Shown in pieces: positions 11,675-22,046 of a stretch of DNA of 64,000 bases. The stretch covers positions 6,386,001 to 6,450,000 of the forward strand of contig NC_071328.1 of assembly GCF_010183535.1 (NCBI RefSeq). Reading direction: 5' to 3'. The position numbers and the translations under genes were made by a program. Source of the stretch: Caenorhabditis remanei (lineage: Eukaryota > Nematoda > Chromadorea > Rhabditida > Rhabditidae). Position 1 is the stretch's first letter; every line of letters starts with the position of its first letter. The notes beneath the pieces are model-generated. The model did no database searches, was not told the origin of the DNA, and saw nothing but the letters and a program-made list of their open reading frames with translations.

Positions 11675-12502
11675 TAAACTTTTATGCTCTTCGAAAAGTT
11701 ATCAGAGATAACATTACTACTCCAACATTACTTTTCTAATTTCCCTTTAGGTTTCTCTGAAATTCTTCTAATTATAAAGTCCCGTTTGTGATATTTTCTT
11801 CTTGTCTGTAATACCTGAATTATTTTCTAGGTTTCATCTGTACTATTTTCTTGTTTTAATGTCCCTTCTGTGATACACTTGATGTGTTTGCCTTTTTCCC
11901 AAGTGAATAAAAAAAAAGTTGACCAAATATTTCTGAAAAAGTACTTATGCTCAAAGCATCAGTAAAAAATTCATTCAAACGAAACTCCGATTGTTGAGTT
12001 TAAACGGGGCCATCGTTTTTCTCGATTTGAAATGTTCGATCTCTGTTTTCGATGTCGAGACTTATCCGAAAAGTAGGATGTCTCTATTTGAATCAATAAA
12101 AACTTCAAAGACAAAACGTATTTTATACACAAATTTTGATGCATTTTCTAGGGATTCAGTGAAATTAAGAGAAACGGGGGATGGGGGTAATATACAAAAA
12201 ATCACAAAGAAACACTACGTTTCGGAAAATAAATAACTTAAAATAGAATTGATCCATTGTGGATTCGTCTTTCTGGGGTTAGAATTGGGTTAGTAGGTGA
12301 AGGGGTGCTGTAAATCAAAGTTATGCCTAAAAAGAGAGAATTTTCAGTTAAAAAATAATCTGGGGATCCCGTATCAAAATCTATTGGAAACAATGGGTGG
12401 GTGCAGCAGTTTCAAGAGGAAATGGTTGGGGACTAAAGCTCGTTGGAAGAAGGGTATGAAAGTGACAAAAATACTACAACAAAAAAGAGCAATGTGGAGA
12501 AA
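11675..12502. other. Intergenic between PSAT fragment and mini-hexokinase
   Basis: 3' flank of the PSAT fragment, then AT-rich sequence. Short frames at 11991-12236 and 12297-12506 have no recognisable features. Nothing else seen. Confidence 0.4.
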
Positions 12503-13012
12503 TTAGTTTGATGAAGATGAAGAAGAACAAAGTGCAGCGAGTTTTTCTTCTTTGAGACGCGTGGCGACGGCAGCAACAAGAGCACCTCCACGTCCTGATC
12601 CATCTTCCGACAGCATCAGTTTGTACTGAAAAACAGAAAAAATTATAGAGAACGATACGAATCAATTCATCAACTCTTACCTCAATATCACCAACAATCA
12701 ATTCTGCAATTTTTGCATTCAAGAGGGTAGGGTATGTTGGATGGAATCGATATATCATCAACGTCATAATCCGGCGGAGCTGTTGATCGCTGAGAACTAG
12801 CCGTTCACATGAATCTTGGATCTGGAAAACAAAATAATGAACTGATTTGAAAAGCGTATCAGTTTTCAGAACTCTATATTAATATTTTCCTTATTTACCA
12901 AGTCTCTGGGTCTGGAAACAACAAGTGGTGGTGGTCTCTGCTTTTTGATGCGCGCATCAGTGGCGATTCCGTTTTGAGTGTCGATTAGTGGGTGGCACAC
13001 GATAGATGACAT
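12503..13012 (-). CDS. Internally deleted hexokinase ('mini-hexokinase'), 125 residues
   Basis: Exons 13012-12899, 12821-12681 and 12625-12503 join in phase. The start MSSIVCHPLIDTQNG leads to RLVLSDQQLRRIMTLM, which matches the N-terminal helix of hexokinases (LSDE.L..IM.RF..EM). It then passes directly to YRFHPTYPTLLNAKI and YKLMLSEDGSGRGGALVAA, which matches the extreme C-terminus (adenine-binding EDGSG.GAA motif). The whole catalytic core of about 350 residues, including the phosphate loops, LPLGFTFSFP and the catalytic Asp, is missing inside one uninterrupted exon. The reading frame, splice sites and an acceptor upstream of the ATG remain good. It cannot be a working kinase. It may be a pseudogene that kept its frame by chance, or a short regulatory or binding protein. 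Confidence 0.75.
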
Positions 13013-13348
13013 ATTTTCAGGCTAAAATACATAAATGTAAGAACAAATTACAAGACATTATTTATGACGAGAGGCCATGAATGCGGAATGAAGAAAATGA
13101 AAAGAGAACGGTTGAAAATAAAGCTTTGGAACTATATTTATGTGATGAGAATGGAGGAGTAACTAGTTTTTATTGTTATTTTTCGGTTATTACAAAAATG
13201 TCTCAAAAAAGTGTCAAAGACGTCAAGAAGTGATTGATTGCAAGAGAACAAAGAAAATCACAGTTCTTATGCAACACAGTTCTTCTTCGCGCAGTTCTTC
13301 TGCGAAGCAAGTTCTTAAACAACACAGCTCTTATTCGTGCAGTTCTTA
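13013..13348. other. Upstream flank with CAGTTCTT repeats
   Basis: 5' flank of the mini-hexokinase. Between about 13258 and 13347 a CAGTTCTT word recurs five times in a degenerate tandem pattern. No gene seen. Confidence 0.45.
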
Positions 13349-13756
13349 ATGCATCTACCCACGAAGAAAAATTGTACCATTTAATGCATTTTTTTGCAAA
13401 TTAATGCTATTCACGAATGCAAATTAATGCATTAATCTGCAGTTTTGTACCGTAATCAGAAGCACTGAGAAAATTGTCGGCGCAAAATATCGCAAGCTGG
13501 AAATTCCATGCGCCTTTAATTTTTGTGTGGCCGCCCGTAAATCCACTTCGCTTGTAAATCCACACAAAAATCGCCCACACAAAAATTAAAGGCGCATGGA
13601 ATTTCCAGCTTGCGATATTTTGCGCCGACAATTTTCTCAGTGCTTCTGATTACGGTACAAAACTGCAGATTAATGCATTAATTTGCATTCGTGAATAGCA
13701 TTAATTTGCAAAAAAATGCATTAAATGGTACAATTTTTCTTCGTGGGTAGATGCAT
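13349..13756. mobile_element. Foldback (palindromic) element, about 408 bp
   Basis: The left arm starts ATGCATCTACCCACGAAG and the right arm ends with its exact reverse complement. Arms of nearly 190 bases pair almost perfectly around a short centre near 13540-13570. The frame 13407-13631 simply reads through the palindrome and is not a gene. This is a typical non-autonomous MITE/foldback structure; I cannot see a clear target-site duplication. Confidence 0.85.
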
Positions 13757-13770
13757 AAACAAAGTAGCAC

Positions 13771-13920
13771 CTGCAATTATATTATTGTGGCGAAGTATAT
13801 ATAGCGCGCTAATTTTCAGTTTACAAGTAACTGTAAAATAAACAAGATTACTTCGAGAAAGTTAGAACATTACGTGACAGTCTTGCAGATGTTTCAGTTT
13901 TCTCTTGAGATAAAACTTAC
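13771..13920. repeat. Misplaced copy of AADAC intron 1
   Basis: This 150-base stretch matches AADAC intron 1 (14902-15046 in copy A; 37296-37445 in copy B) from the GTAAGTTTT donor through CATCTGCAAGAC to the AATTGCAG acceptor end. Here it follows a partial exon of the same gene, so the 3' half of copy A has been replaced by intron 1 sequence. Confidence 0.8.
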
Positions 13921-15226
13921 TCGTCTCTTAAAACATCAAACTCGCAAGTGATCACCATCGTTGGCGGCAGATTCGACAAGTCCTTTCTCATGAGCGGCGA
14001 AAAATCAGGGTTCGTCAGAAATGGCTTCATCAGATCCTGTGCCTCATAGTTCCTCTCGATTTGCCACCTTTCAGAAATGCTGTGATTATTATAGTTGCGA
14101 GTAGTCTCAATGACTTTTCGGTAGGACATCATCTGAAATGAGTAGATAATTGTGAAAACCATTTCGAAAATTACAAGCTACCTCTTCAACGTCCTTGTGC
14201 AAATGCTTGGCAACGTGCCCGTTCGAAACAACACTTGGAATCAAATACGCTTTCTCATCCATATCAATTCCAGCATAGAACATATAGTAATATGCAACAG
14301 ACTCCGGATCAACAATTGCATATCCATTGAGACGGGTGTGGAAGTATCGATAAGAAACGGTTTGCATATCAGCCATTTGAAGTAGTGGATAGATGAGAAC
14401 TTGACCAGCCAATGCTGGAAGTGCTTTTCGTGCAGCTCGACGTTGAGCAACTACGGTTGCCAAGTTCCCTCCAGCTGAATCTCCCATTATGACAACTTTC
14501 GATGTGTTCACTCCGAATTGAATTTCCCCGAACTGATAGAAGTGGTCGATGGCTGCCTCACAGTCGAGAATACCGCCTGGGAAGACAGTTTCAGGTGAAA
14601 GACGATATTCGATTGATATGAAAAGTGTCTTCGTTTCGAAGGCCATTCTCTCTACCAATGAGTCGTACATTTCCACATTTCCTAGAGCGAATCCACCGCC
14701 ATGAATGAAGATCACAGCTCCGTCGGTTGATGTTTGGTTGTTGATTGGGCGGTAGATTTTGACTGGTGTCCCGTTCCAATTCTGCCATTCGATATCAATT
14801 TGTCCTTGAGTGTAGACGAGTAGCCCCAATGTCTTCGAAAGGATATTGAGGACGCCACGTGTCCAGTAAACCATGTTGCTTGCCTTCGAGAACATTTGAC
14901 TCTGCAATTACATTATTGCGACGAAGTATAGGTCGCAAATTTTCAGTTTATAAATAACTGTGAAATAAACGAGATTACTTCCCGAAAATTTGAACAGTAC
15001 GAGAAGGTCTTGCAGATGTTTCAGTTTCTCTTGAACCAAAACTTACTGGATAATAATAGGCGACTCGGAGAGCTGGCTCGACCACATGCATCACAGTTCG
15101 ATCCCATTGTGTAACAGTGAATCCTTCGGGAAGAGGTTTGTGAAGAGAGTATCCGGTGAGTAGTAGAAATAGTGATAATGTGACAATGAAAATGACATGA
15201 ATCGGCTTCTTTTCTGCTTTGAGCAT
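13921..15226 (-). pseudogene. AADAC-like esterase, copy A, 3'-truncated
   Basis: Exons 15226-15047, 14901-14182 and 14132-13921 are intact and in phase. They encode an N-terminal membrane anchor (about residues 10-26), the oxyanion motif HGGGFALG, the nucleophile motif GDSAGGN and the FDVLRDE segment carrying the catalytic acid. After GACGA the exon is joined directly to GTAAGTTTT, the start of an intron-1 copy. The remaining coding sequence present in copy B (GLIYAKRLE, then NGFHAMLNF with the catalytic His) is gone. The hydrolase therefore lacks its triad His and probably cannot work unless a new 3' exon is used. The family hydrolyses acetyl-esters and lipids at the ER membrane. Very close to copy B (36031-37640). 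Confidence 0.85.
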
Positions 15227-15415
15227 AATTTTTTTGGATTAGGTTAGTTCACAGGAAACTATTTACAGAAGAGACAAGAGTGAGGTGGATGCTGCAAAAC
15301 ACGTATATAAGTGGTGAGAATAGTCGGTAAAAAAGAAAATTTGTTATAAATGGGCAAAACTTCCGTAAATTTTAACAAAAAGGAGGAACTCATAGCGACG
15401 CAGTGATGCAGTGGC

Positions 15416-15693
15416 GATTAGCGCGGGCGGAACTGTGGAAGTTCGTACACACTAGCACGAGTTTCCAAAGTTCCGCTTTGGCTAAAAACACACGTAATGG
15501 CCACTGGCGCACCACTTCGCCTCTCTGCATACTCAGTGAGACCCCACAAATTCCGATGCTTGGTCCCGCCTTTTTCCCATGAGTTTTTCTTCCTCGGAAT
15601 TTGTGGGGTCTCTATACTCAGTTGCCAGTTGCAAACGAACGGCGGTTTACTTTCGTTCTTGTCGGGATAACGGAGCATCGTTGCGAAACGCTA
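15416..15693. mobile_element. Left half of a palindromic DNA element split by the retroelement
   Basis: GC-richer than the surroundings. It contains a perfect stem (GAGACCCCACAAATTCCGA near 15538 with its complement ending near 15612). It also contains a segment (CTCAGTTGCCAGTTGC to AGCATCGTTGCG) whose imperfect reverse complement lies at 22080-22165 on the far side of the LTR element. Together the two flanks look like one foldback transposon. Confidence 0.65.
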
Positions 15694-15698
15694 ATATA
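15694..15698. repeat. Target-site duplication, left (ATATA)
   Basis: ATATA precedes the element here and is repeated at 22042-22046 immediately after it: a 5-bp duplication as expected for LTR retroelement integration. Confidence 0.85.
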
Positions 15699-16174
15699 GT
15701 AAGCAACGCAAGACTTTTATACTCAACTACTAATTTATTAGTGACTCAAATGTTACAAGTGAAAGGGTGAAAGAGGGTTACAAAGAGAAATAGGGACTGG
15801 TGCAAGTTCACCCGTAAGAACTGCCTAGAGAAAGGGAATTCTCAGCTTATATAGTGGTGAAAAGGGGGCGGAGTTAGTAAATCCATGAGTTGGCGCCATG
15901 GTGGTTGAGCGCCCGGTCAAACAGTCCTCGTGGTGGCGGAGTGTCGTTGTGGCGGTGGCGGCGAGAGAGCGTTGGCGGCGAGAGAGACGGCAGACACGAC
16001 GACGGCGGCGATGACAGTTGCAGGCCTAGGAATTGTGGCGACGAGACTGTGAGCGGAGGCGAGCAGTTTCGACGCGAAATAATTGACTTCTGAAAGTGTC
16101 AAATTTGGTGAAACAACTGTGGGCCTTAGACAAAGAGCCGAGCAGGCCTAAGGGATTCATCCGAATACCTTACA
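15699..16174 (-). repeat. 3' LTR of the retroelement
   Basis: 476 bases, matching 21566-22041 at every position I compared, including the GGCGGTGGCGGCGAG-type GC-rich tract that gives the same spurious 67-residue frame in both copies. Confidence 0.92.
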
Positions 16175-16186
16175 CCTCCCCCCTTT
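16175..16186 (-). other. Polypurine tract
   Basis: AAAGGGGGGAGG on the minus strand lies directly against the TG of the 3' LTR, the position where plus-strand DNA synthesis is primed. Confidence 0.85.
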
Positions 16187-17006
16187 AAATAAAACGACCG
16201 CCCTCGGTCGGCAATAAAACAACCTTCGGGTTGAAGATACACTTAAGTAAACTTGCGTGAACTTCAAATTTGACTGCAGATGTTGCGTCCTCTTGCATAG
16301 TTCAGACTTCTGATGGTCCTTGAGCTTGGCGTAGCCACGTTGCGGGTGGTTGGAAAAGGGTAGAGTCCAGAGCGCGTAGGTCTTGGAACCCGCGCATAAC
16401 GCTCACTGGATATCTCGACATCGTACTTGATCCTTGTCGAGATGGATCTTCTTCTCAGAAGTTGTCGATCGCAGACTTGATCGTTGAACCTTTCGGTTTC
16501 CTTCGGTTCCGAACCGACTTCTGCCTTGATCCTGTAGCTGGTTCCGACGTTGGAGCAGCTTCCTCCTGTTCTTCCTCGTCTTGGCTGACGGCTTTGATGT
16601 CCTTGAAGTCGATACAGACTTCATTGAACCAAAATGAGCTGACGATTTCGTTGCTGTCCACTGGTGACACAAAGATCCGAACTGGCTCCTTCCTGACTTC
16701 GGAAGCTACCTCCCCCCTTGGTTCGATGATGGCGAATCGACTTGAGGGACGGTGATTACTGCAAGTAATCCTCCAAGGTATGAACCTTCAGTGATGGCGA
16801 CCGTTCCTTCACGAATTGTTGGTAGAACCAAAAATGATTAACTTCGGAGTTGGACCTTCCGGATCTAGCTTGACATAGCTGGAGCTATTAACGTCCTGAC
16901 CGATGGTGCACGAATCTTGAAAGATTCCTGTGAAGTCCTCCTTAGCTGCGACTGCTTGATGTTAGGCTTAAGCTTGAACTGCTAAAGACAGTGATCCCAT
17001 GATGCA

Positions 17007-18113
17007 CTAGTTGTGTTTGCTTGAAGTGGGACGAAGCATCATAACCTTCTCGTTCATCTCGAAGAGCTTCTCGACTTGCTTCTGAAGTTTCACAATCTCC
17101 TGAGCTAAGTGGCAGGAGTCTGGCGAGGCCTTTTGACGTGTTCCTCCGAGAGTTCGGCTGTTAACTCTGGGCTGACTTGGTGTTGCGACTCTGGGTCCAG
17201 GTCTCGGTCCGTTAGATTCGATCTTCTTTTCCTTGCTTGGAAAACGTGGAGCCGTTCCTTGTCTCCTTGCCGGAGTAGTGGCCAATAGCTTTGCCTTTTC
17301 GCGACATTCCTTGACGAAGTGGCCTTCTTTGCCGCAGAAGAAAGAAGTATTCTTCCGTTTCGGAGTTGACTTCTTGGAATTTCCGGAACACTTCAATTCC
17401 TTAGATGGGGATTCTTCCTGGTTGTGAACAGATTCCATCTCCTTTGCCCAACTATCGATTTCGCTAACTGGATCGGCGTTGTCTTCCTGATCCTCTCTGA
17501 CCAAAGACGTGTGGTTGCTCGCTACACTGCTCGTTGACAGTCGACGATGACGATCTTGTCCTTCTGCTTCTTCCCCTAGACGGAGAAATCCCTTGACAAG
17601 TCGAAGCTCCGGGAGTTGTTCAGTCTGACCCGATCCGTATTTTTGATCGAGAAGGGAATTCAATTCCAGTTTCAATACTACTATCCAGTCATCTCTGCTC
17701 CTCAGGTCCCGTCGGAGGCTCTCGACTTCTTCTGTGAGGTCAATCTCTGCTTGAACGGCTTCAGCGTATTTCTTAATGGTTCTCTCCAACCATTGCGTAG
17801 TGACCATTGTCAGCTGAGTGACTTCGTTCGACCAGATTTCACGTGGATCTTGTCCTGGCATCTCTCTTCCTAGCTTATGTACGACCTCTTGAACATCTTC
17901 AACTTCCTGTACTTCGCCAACTTCACGTGGAGTGAATTGTGTTTTGACAACATGCTCACTGAGCTGATTTATAGAGAAGTGGACGGTTGACAGAGCAGAA
18001 CGGACTGCCGCGCAGGTCATAGAACCCGCGCCACCAGCAACCCATTTGCTCACCGTTTTGTCGCGGAGAAAAGGTTTCCAGGCGATTGACACACGAAACT
18101 TGCGTCCAATCAC
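17007..18113 (-). CDS. Gag-like protein with defective zinc knuckle, 368 residues
   Basis: The only long frame in the retroelement. The N-terminal half is mixed alpha-helical with a coiled-coil-like region (about residues 105-165, AEIDLTEEVESLRRDL). A serine/acid linker follows, then a basic C-terminal part with one CCHC-like knuckle, SFFCGKEGHFVKEC. The canonical pattern is C-x2-C-x4-H-x4-C; here the first Cys is Ser (TCT for TGT), so zinc binding is probably impaired. A second basic, Pro-rich stretch and a short heptad region (EIVKLQKQVEKLFEM) end the protein. The 5' region between the PBS (21548) and this start is 3.4 kb long and mostly repetitive. Confidence 0.65.
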   Translation of the reverse strand: MIGRKFRVSIAWKPFLRDKTVSKWVAGGAGSMTCAAVRSALSTVHFSINQLSEHVVKTQFTPREVGEVQEVEDVQEVVHKLGREMPGQDPREIWSNEVTQLTMVTTQWLERTIKKYAEAVQAEIDLTEEVESLRRDLRSRDDWIVVLKLELNSLLDQKYGSGQTEQLPELRLVKGFLRLGEEAEGQDRHRRLSTSSVASNHTSLVREDQEDNADPVSEIDSWAKEMESVHNQEESPSKELKCSGNSKKSTPKRKNTSFFCGKEGHFVKECREKAKLLATTPARRQGTAPRFPSKEKKIESNGPRPGPRVATPSQPRVNSRTLGGTRQKASPDSCHLAQEIVKLQKQVEKLFEMNEKVMMLRPTSSKHN

Positions 18114-19679
18114 GCCTTCCAGGTTATGAAACCGTTAAATGTGACGAGCGAAAAATGACAAAGCTCGTGTGACATCACATTTGACCGAAACATGCTCGGT
18201 AAATGAGCGATCATTGGTTTTTAGGACGAAAAACCAAACGAATTTGCAATTCCTTGCGTTTCCCGCATCACTGTCGGTTGTCGGTGCGAGACCTCTCCTT
18301 TGCACAAATCGGTGCGCCTTGGATACCGTATGCCACGAATAAACTTCTTCGGTAGATGACTGAATGGAATTGAGCCAAATCACGCCGAGAACACACGATT
18401 CCGGTGAAAGCTCCGGCGAGAAAAATATTTCAGCGGTGAAACATCCTTCGTTCTTGTCGTTGAACGTCCGAAACGATCCAAGACTGGCTTTTTGCAGAGA
18501 TTTCAGGCGGTTTCCATCTCTTCGGGACTTCTCCTAGCGTTTCGAGTTTTCAACTCCAGGATTCTCCGATGCTTCAATTGGCCGATTGAGCATCCAGCAT
18601 GTGTTTTCCTGAGCGGGCTATAAGGGACGCCCCCCAGTTTGTTGTTACCGCCACGAAGGCTTCGTTGTTGGCCATCAGCATCTTCGGCGATTATGTTTGT
18701 GAACCGAACGTTGTTGTTCCCTGCCAAAAGCACGTCATCCGGGTTTGCGACCTGACTTCCGTGAGTCCTCCGTTTTCAGCTGACAACAGACTTCTGTCCT
18801 TCTCCGTTTCCGGGAGAGTTGCTACGACTGGATATCTGCTTCAGTCTACGAACGCTGATGTTCAGCCTCTGTGTAGTCCACTGTGGTTGCCAAACCAAGT
18901 GGTTTCCGTTCAGAAGACTTCTCACGAATTTCATCGCACGTCTTCTTCTGCTTTTCGGAAGATGAGGGACCAATGGTTCCGAACCATCTCGAGTTGATGC
19001 ACCTTCCTTGACCAGAGTGACGTTTTCTGCTTGTTGTCCAAATCCCGAATCATGTCGACTCCGAGAATTTGATTCTCACGTCGCTTGAAGACTTCATTAC
19101 TGGAAGATGAAACGTTTCCAGAGCTGTCCATAGTTCAGTTGTCGTTTTTGCCAAAAACGGTCTCGTTTGCATCGATTGCCAAGTCGAGTGCGATTCCATC
19201 AGCTTAAATCAAAGCTCCGAGTTTACAGCTTCATGTTTCAGTTTCCGCGTTGGTCATGGAACCTTCGCATACTGAAACCGCGTAAGCGAGACTTGCTTAC
19301 AGGTCTTCGTTTCCAGAAGAGCCAGAGTTCTGCATTCCATCGTGTTCACGTGGAGATCTCTTTCGGTTGTTGTTCTCAACTTTGCCTTGTTGAGACTTCT
19401 AACGACTGTCCACCGATGAAGTCGCTCTGTCCGGCCAATCAGCTTCATCCATTCATCTCCGTTTCCAGGAGGGTTATCAGGACCATATTCCTTTCATGTC
19501 GGTTGAGTAGATGCTGCACCGACCATTGTGACATCCTCCACGTTGCTTGCCAAGCCAAGTGGAAGTGATATGGCATAAGAGCCAACCATTATGTTTTCAG
19601 ACTTAATGTCAACTTCCGCGTCGGTCTTAGAACCTTCGCATACAGGAAGCCGTGAATACCTTTACTGCTTCGTTTCCAG

Positions 19680-20170
19680 AAGAGTAGATTCCAGATTTCA
19701 GCACTGAGGCGTGATTTACCAGGGATCCATCTGTTGATCCACAAAAACATCACGATGGCGAACGATTCCAGGGATCCATTCGTTGATCCTCCTTCAGCAC
19801 AAAGGCGAGTACATACCAGGGATTCATATGATGATCCGCGTAACAGCACGAGGGCGATTATGTTTCAGGTTTTATGGCGACTTCCGCGTCGGTCGTAGAA
19901 CCTTCGCATACAGGAAGCTGTGAGTGCCTCTACTACTTCGTTTCCAGAAGAGTAGACTCCAGGGTTTCATCACTGAGACGTGATTTTCCAGGGATCCATC
20001 TGTTGATCCACGTAACAGGGGTTTACAAGACCCCTTTCTTGTCCAGGAGGTTTGCAAAGGAACCGTCCTATTTCTTGGAGGTTTGCGAGAGACCTTCCGT
20101 TCCTGGGATCCATACTTTTGATCCGCAACCAGCACGCAGACGTGCCCATACAGGGATCTGCCCGTCGATC
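19680..20170. repeat. Degenerate GGGATCCAT..GTTGATCC repeats inside the retroelement
   Basis: At least six copies of a word GGGATcCaTctGtTGATCC occur at irregular 50-80-base spacing, each followed by CaCGTAACA- or CGCA-like sequence. Frames through it are repetitive on both strands, so I do not treat them as genes. Confidence 0.6.
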
Positions 20171-20211
20171 CGCTACACGCACCGCTGTTCCTTGGTGACC
20201 CGACGTCCCAT

Positions 20212-20560
20212 ATCCAGAATTGGCTCCTGCCGAATTCCCAGCGAATGCAATTTCCTGATGCTTCAGTCACTTGCTGTTCCACGACGACAAAATGTTGTGG
20301 TGTTGTCTCGAATCCAGAATTGGCTTCCGCCGAATTCCCAGCTTTCCTGAACTCATTCGATGCTTCCAATGCATCTAATTCAATGTTCCACTGTTCCCTG
20401 GCGACCGAGTGTCCCAGACTTCCAGAATTGGCTCCTGCCGAATTCCCAGTTAACATGACCTCTTGGTGTTCCATGCACCATCTCAATGTTCCGCTGTTCC
20501 CTGGCGACGGAGTGTCCCAGACTTCCAGAATTGACTCTTGTCGAATTCCCAGCTAACATG
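20212..20560. repeat. Tandem CCAGAATTGGCTCCTGCCGA repeats inside the retroelement
   Basis: Four copies of CCAGAATTGGCTCcTGCCGA, each followed by ATTCCCAG, start near 20214, 20312, 20416 and 20522 with roughly 100-base periodicity. This explains the repetitive peptides read from either strand. Confidence 0.65.
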
Positions 20561-21547
20561 ACCCGCGATGCTTCCAAGGCATCTAAGCTGTCCCCAGCTA
20601 TCACGATTTTTCCCGATGTTCCGGAGGTGTTGTTGTCGTTGCCATTGTTGAAGACGACATCTGATACGTGCTCGTTCGCCCGTTATCGTCGTTGTTATCC
20701 TTGGCGGTTGACAAATGAAGAGATGTAATCACTGCCGCTTACCACGCGACAGAAACATCCTGCGGCTTCGCGAATAGATTCGCTAACCTGGTAGGTTTTG
20801 TTGGATGAAAATCCAATGCAGCGTGAACACACTAATAGAGGCGATCACGCAGGTTTCAGAACCCGCGTTATTGATCCCTTTCTGGAAGTTTCCAAATCGA
20901 TTGAAGATGACTCCAAATCCGACGATGTGTTCCTTGAGCATCGAAACCAACGATCCCAGCTTGCTGACGACCAAATCAGCTCTCTCCCGAATTGTTGCTC
21001 GTTCCATGATTGTCGCTCGAAGACGGCATCTAGAAGATCCTTCGCGACGGGATTTCCAGAAAATTCTTCGAAAACCAGGAGCATGAAGAGTGTCGATCCG
21101 TGCTGACCGATTTGAGAGAATCTCGGTCGAAAAACCGGGTTTATGGGTGGGGCAGGAGTTTGATAAAACAGTATAGAGAATTTATCAACCTGCACTCCTT
21201 CGACAGCGCACAGGTCTCGGAACCCGTGCTCACTGCTATCTAGGGAGCCGGCTACGAAAAGATACGTGACAGAAATTAACGTAGAGGCTTACAATAGATA
21301 AACAGAGTCCTACGCCCTAATTCCCTTCATGGGTAACCTAAACATCTAACACCTAACCTAACACAAAAAGAACTTAAACTAAACGGGCCCTGTCTAGAAA
21401 AAGAGAGTGAAAGGAAGTAACAAGAGAGGATAAAATCGGGTTATGGTCCCGAGCCAGAGGCAAAATCAATAAAAGAGTAAGAAGAATACAAAGGGTGGGA
21501 AGCGTGGGTGGGTCTTTATAAGTTAATCTAAAAAAATTTCAGAAAAA

Positions 21548-21565
21548 CCTAAGTCGCTGCTACCA
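21548..21565 (-). other. Primer-binding site
   Basis: TGGTAGCAGCGACTTAGG on the minus strand starts exactly at the end of the 5' LTR, as expected for pairing with a tRNA 3' end (..ACCA). I cannot name the tRNA. Confidence 0.75.
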
Positions 21566-22041
21566 GTAAGCAACGCAAGACTTTTATACTCAACTACTAA
21601 TTTATTAGTGACTCAAATGTTACAAGTGAAAGGGTGAAAGAGGGTTACAAAGAGAAATAGGGACTGGTGCAAGTTCACCCGTAAGAACTGCCTAGAGAAA
21701 GGGAATTCTCAGCTTATATAGTGGTGAAAAGGGGGCGGAGTTAGTAAATCCATGAGTTGGCGCCATGGTGGTTGAGCGCCCGGTCAAACAGTCCTCGTGG
21801 TGGCGGAGTGTCGTTGTGGCGGTGGCGGCGAGAGAGCGTTGGCGGCGAGAGAGACGGCAGACACGACGACGGCGGCGATGACAGTTGCAGGCCTAGGAAT
21901 TGTGGCGACGAGACTGTGAGCGGAGGCGAGCAGTTTCGACGCGAAATAATTGACTTCTGAAAGTGTCAAATTTGGTGAAACAACTGTGGGCCTTAGACAA
22001 AGAGCCGAGCAGGCCTAAGGGATTCATCCGAATACCTTACA
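21566..22041 (-). repeat. 5' LTR of the retroelement
   Basis: Matches the 3' LTR in length and sequence. Followed by the second ATATA duplication (22042-22046). Confidence 0.92.
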
Positions 22042-22046
22042 ATATA

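Larger units (their letters stand above)
15699..22041 (-). mobile_element. Complete non-autonomous LTR retroelement (gag only)
   Basis: A 6.3-kb element on the minus strand. The two 476-bp LTRs (15699-16174, 21566-22041) look identical by eye and begin TGTAAGG and end GCTTAC on the coding strand. A primer-binding site starting TGG abuts the 5' LTR, a polypurine tract abuts the 3' LTR, and an ATATA duplication flanks the whole. The interior encodes one gag-like protein but no protease, reverse transcriptase, RNase H or integrase that I can find. It would need enzymes from another element. Base composition is clearly richer in GC than neighbouring DNA. Identical LTRs indicate very recent insertion. 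Confidence 0.9.

Noticed and set aside
13407..13631. 74-residue frame SAQNIASWKFHAPL
   Set aside because: It is a read-through of a palindrome, giving nearly the same peptide composition from either strand.
15890..16093. 67-residue frame in the LTR, repeated at 21757-21960
   Set aside because: It exists in both LTRs because they are identical, and a complementary frame is equally open. It is GC-rich low-complexity sequence.
18135..21195. Multiple medium frames on both strands in the retroelement interior, examined for pol
   Set aside because: None shows a protease, YxDD, RNase H or integrase motif; translations are repetitive and follow the minisatellite words.
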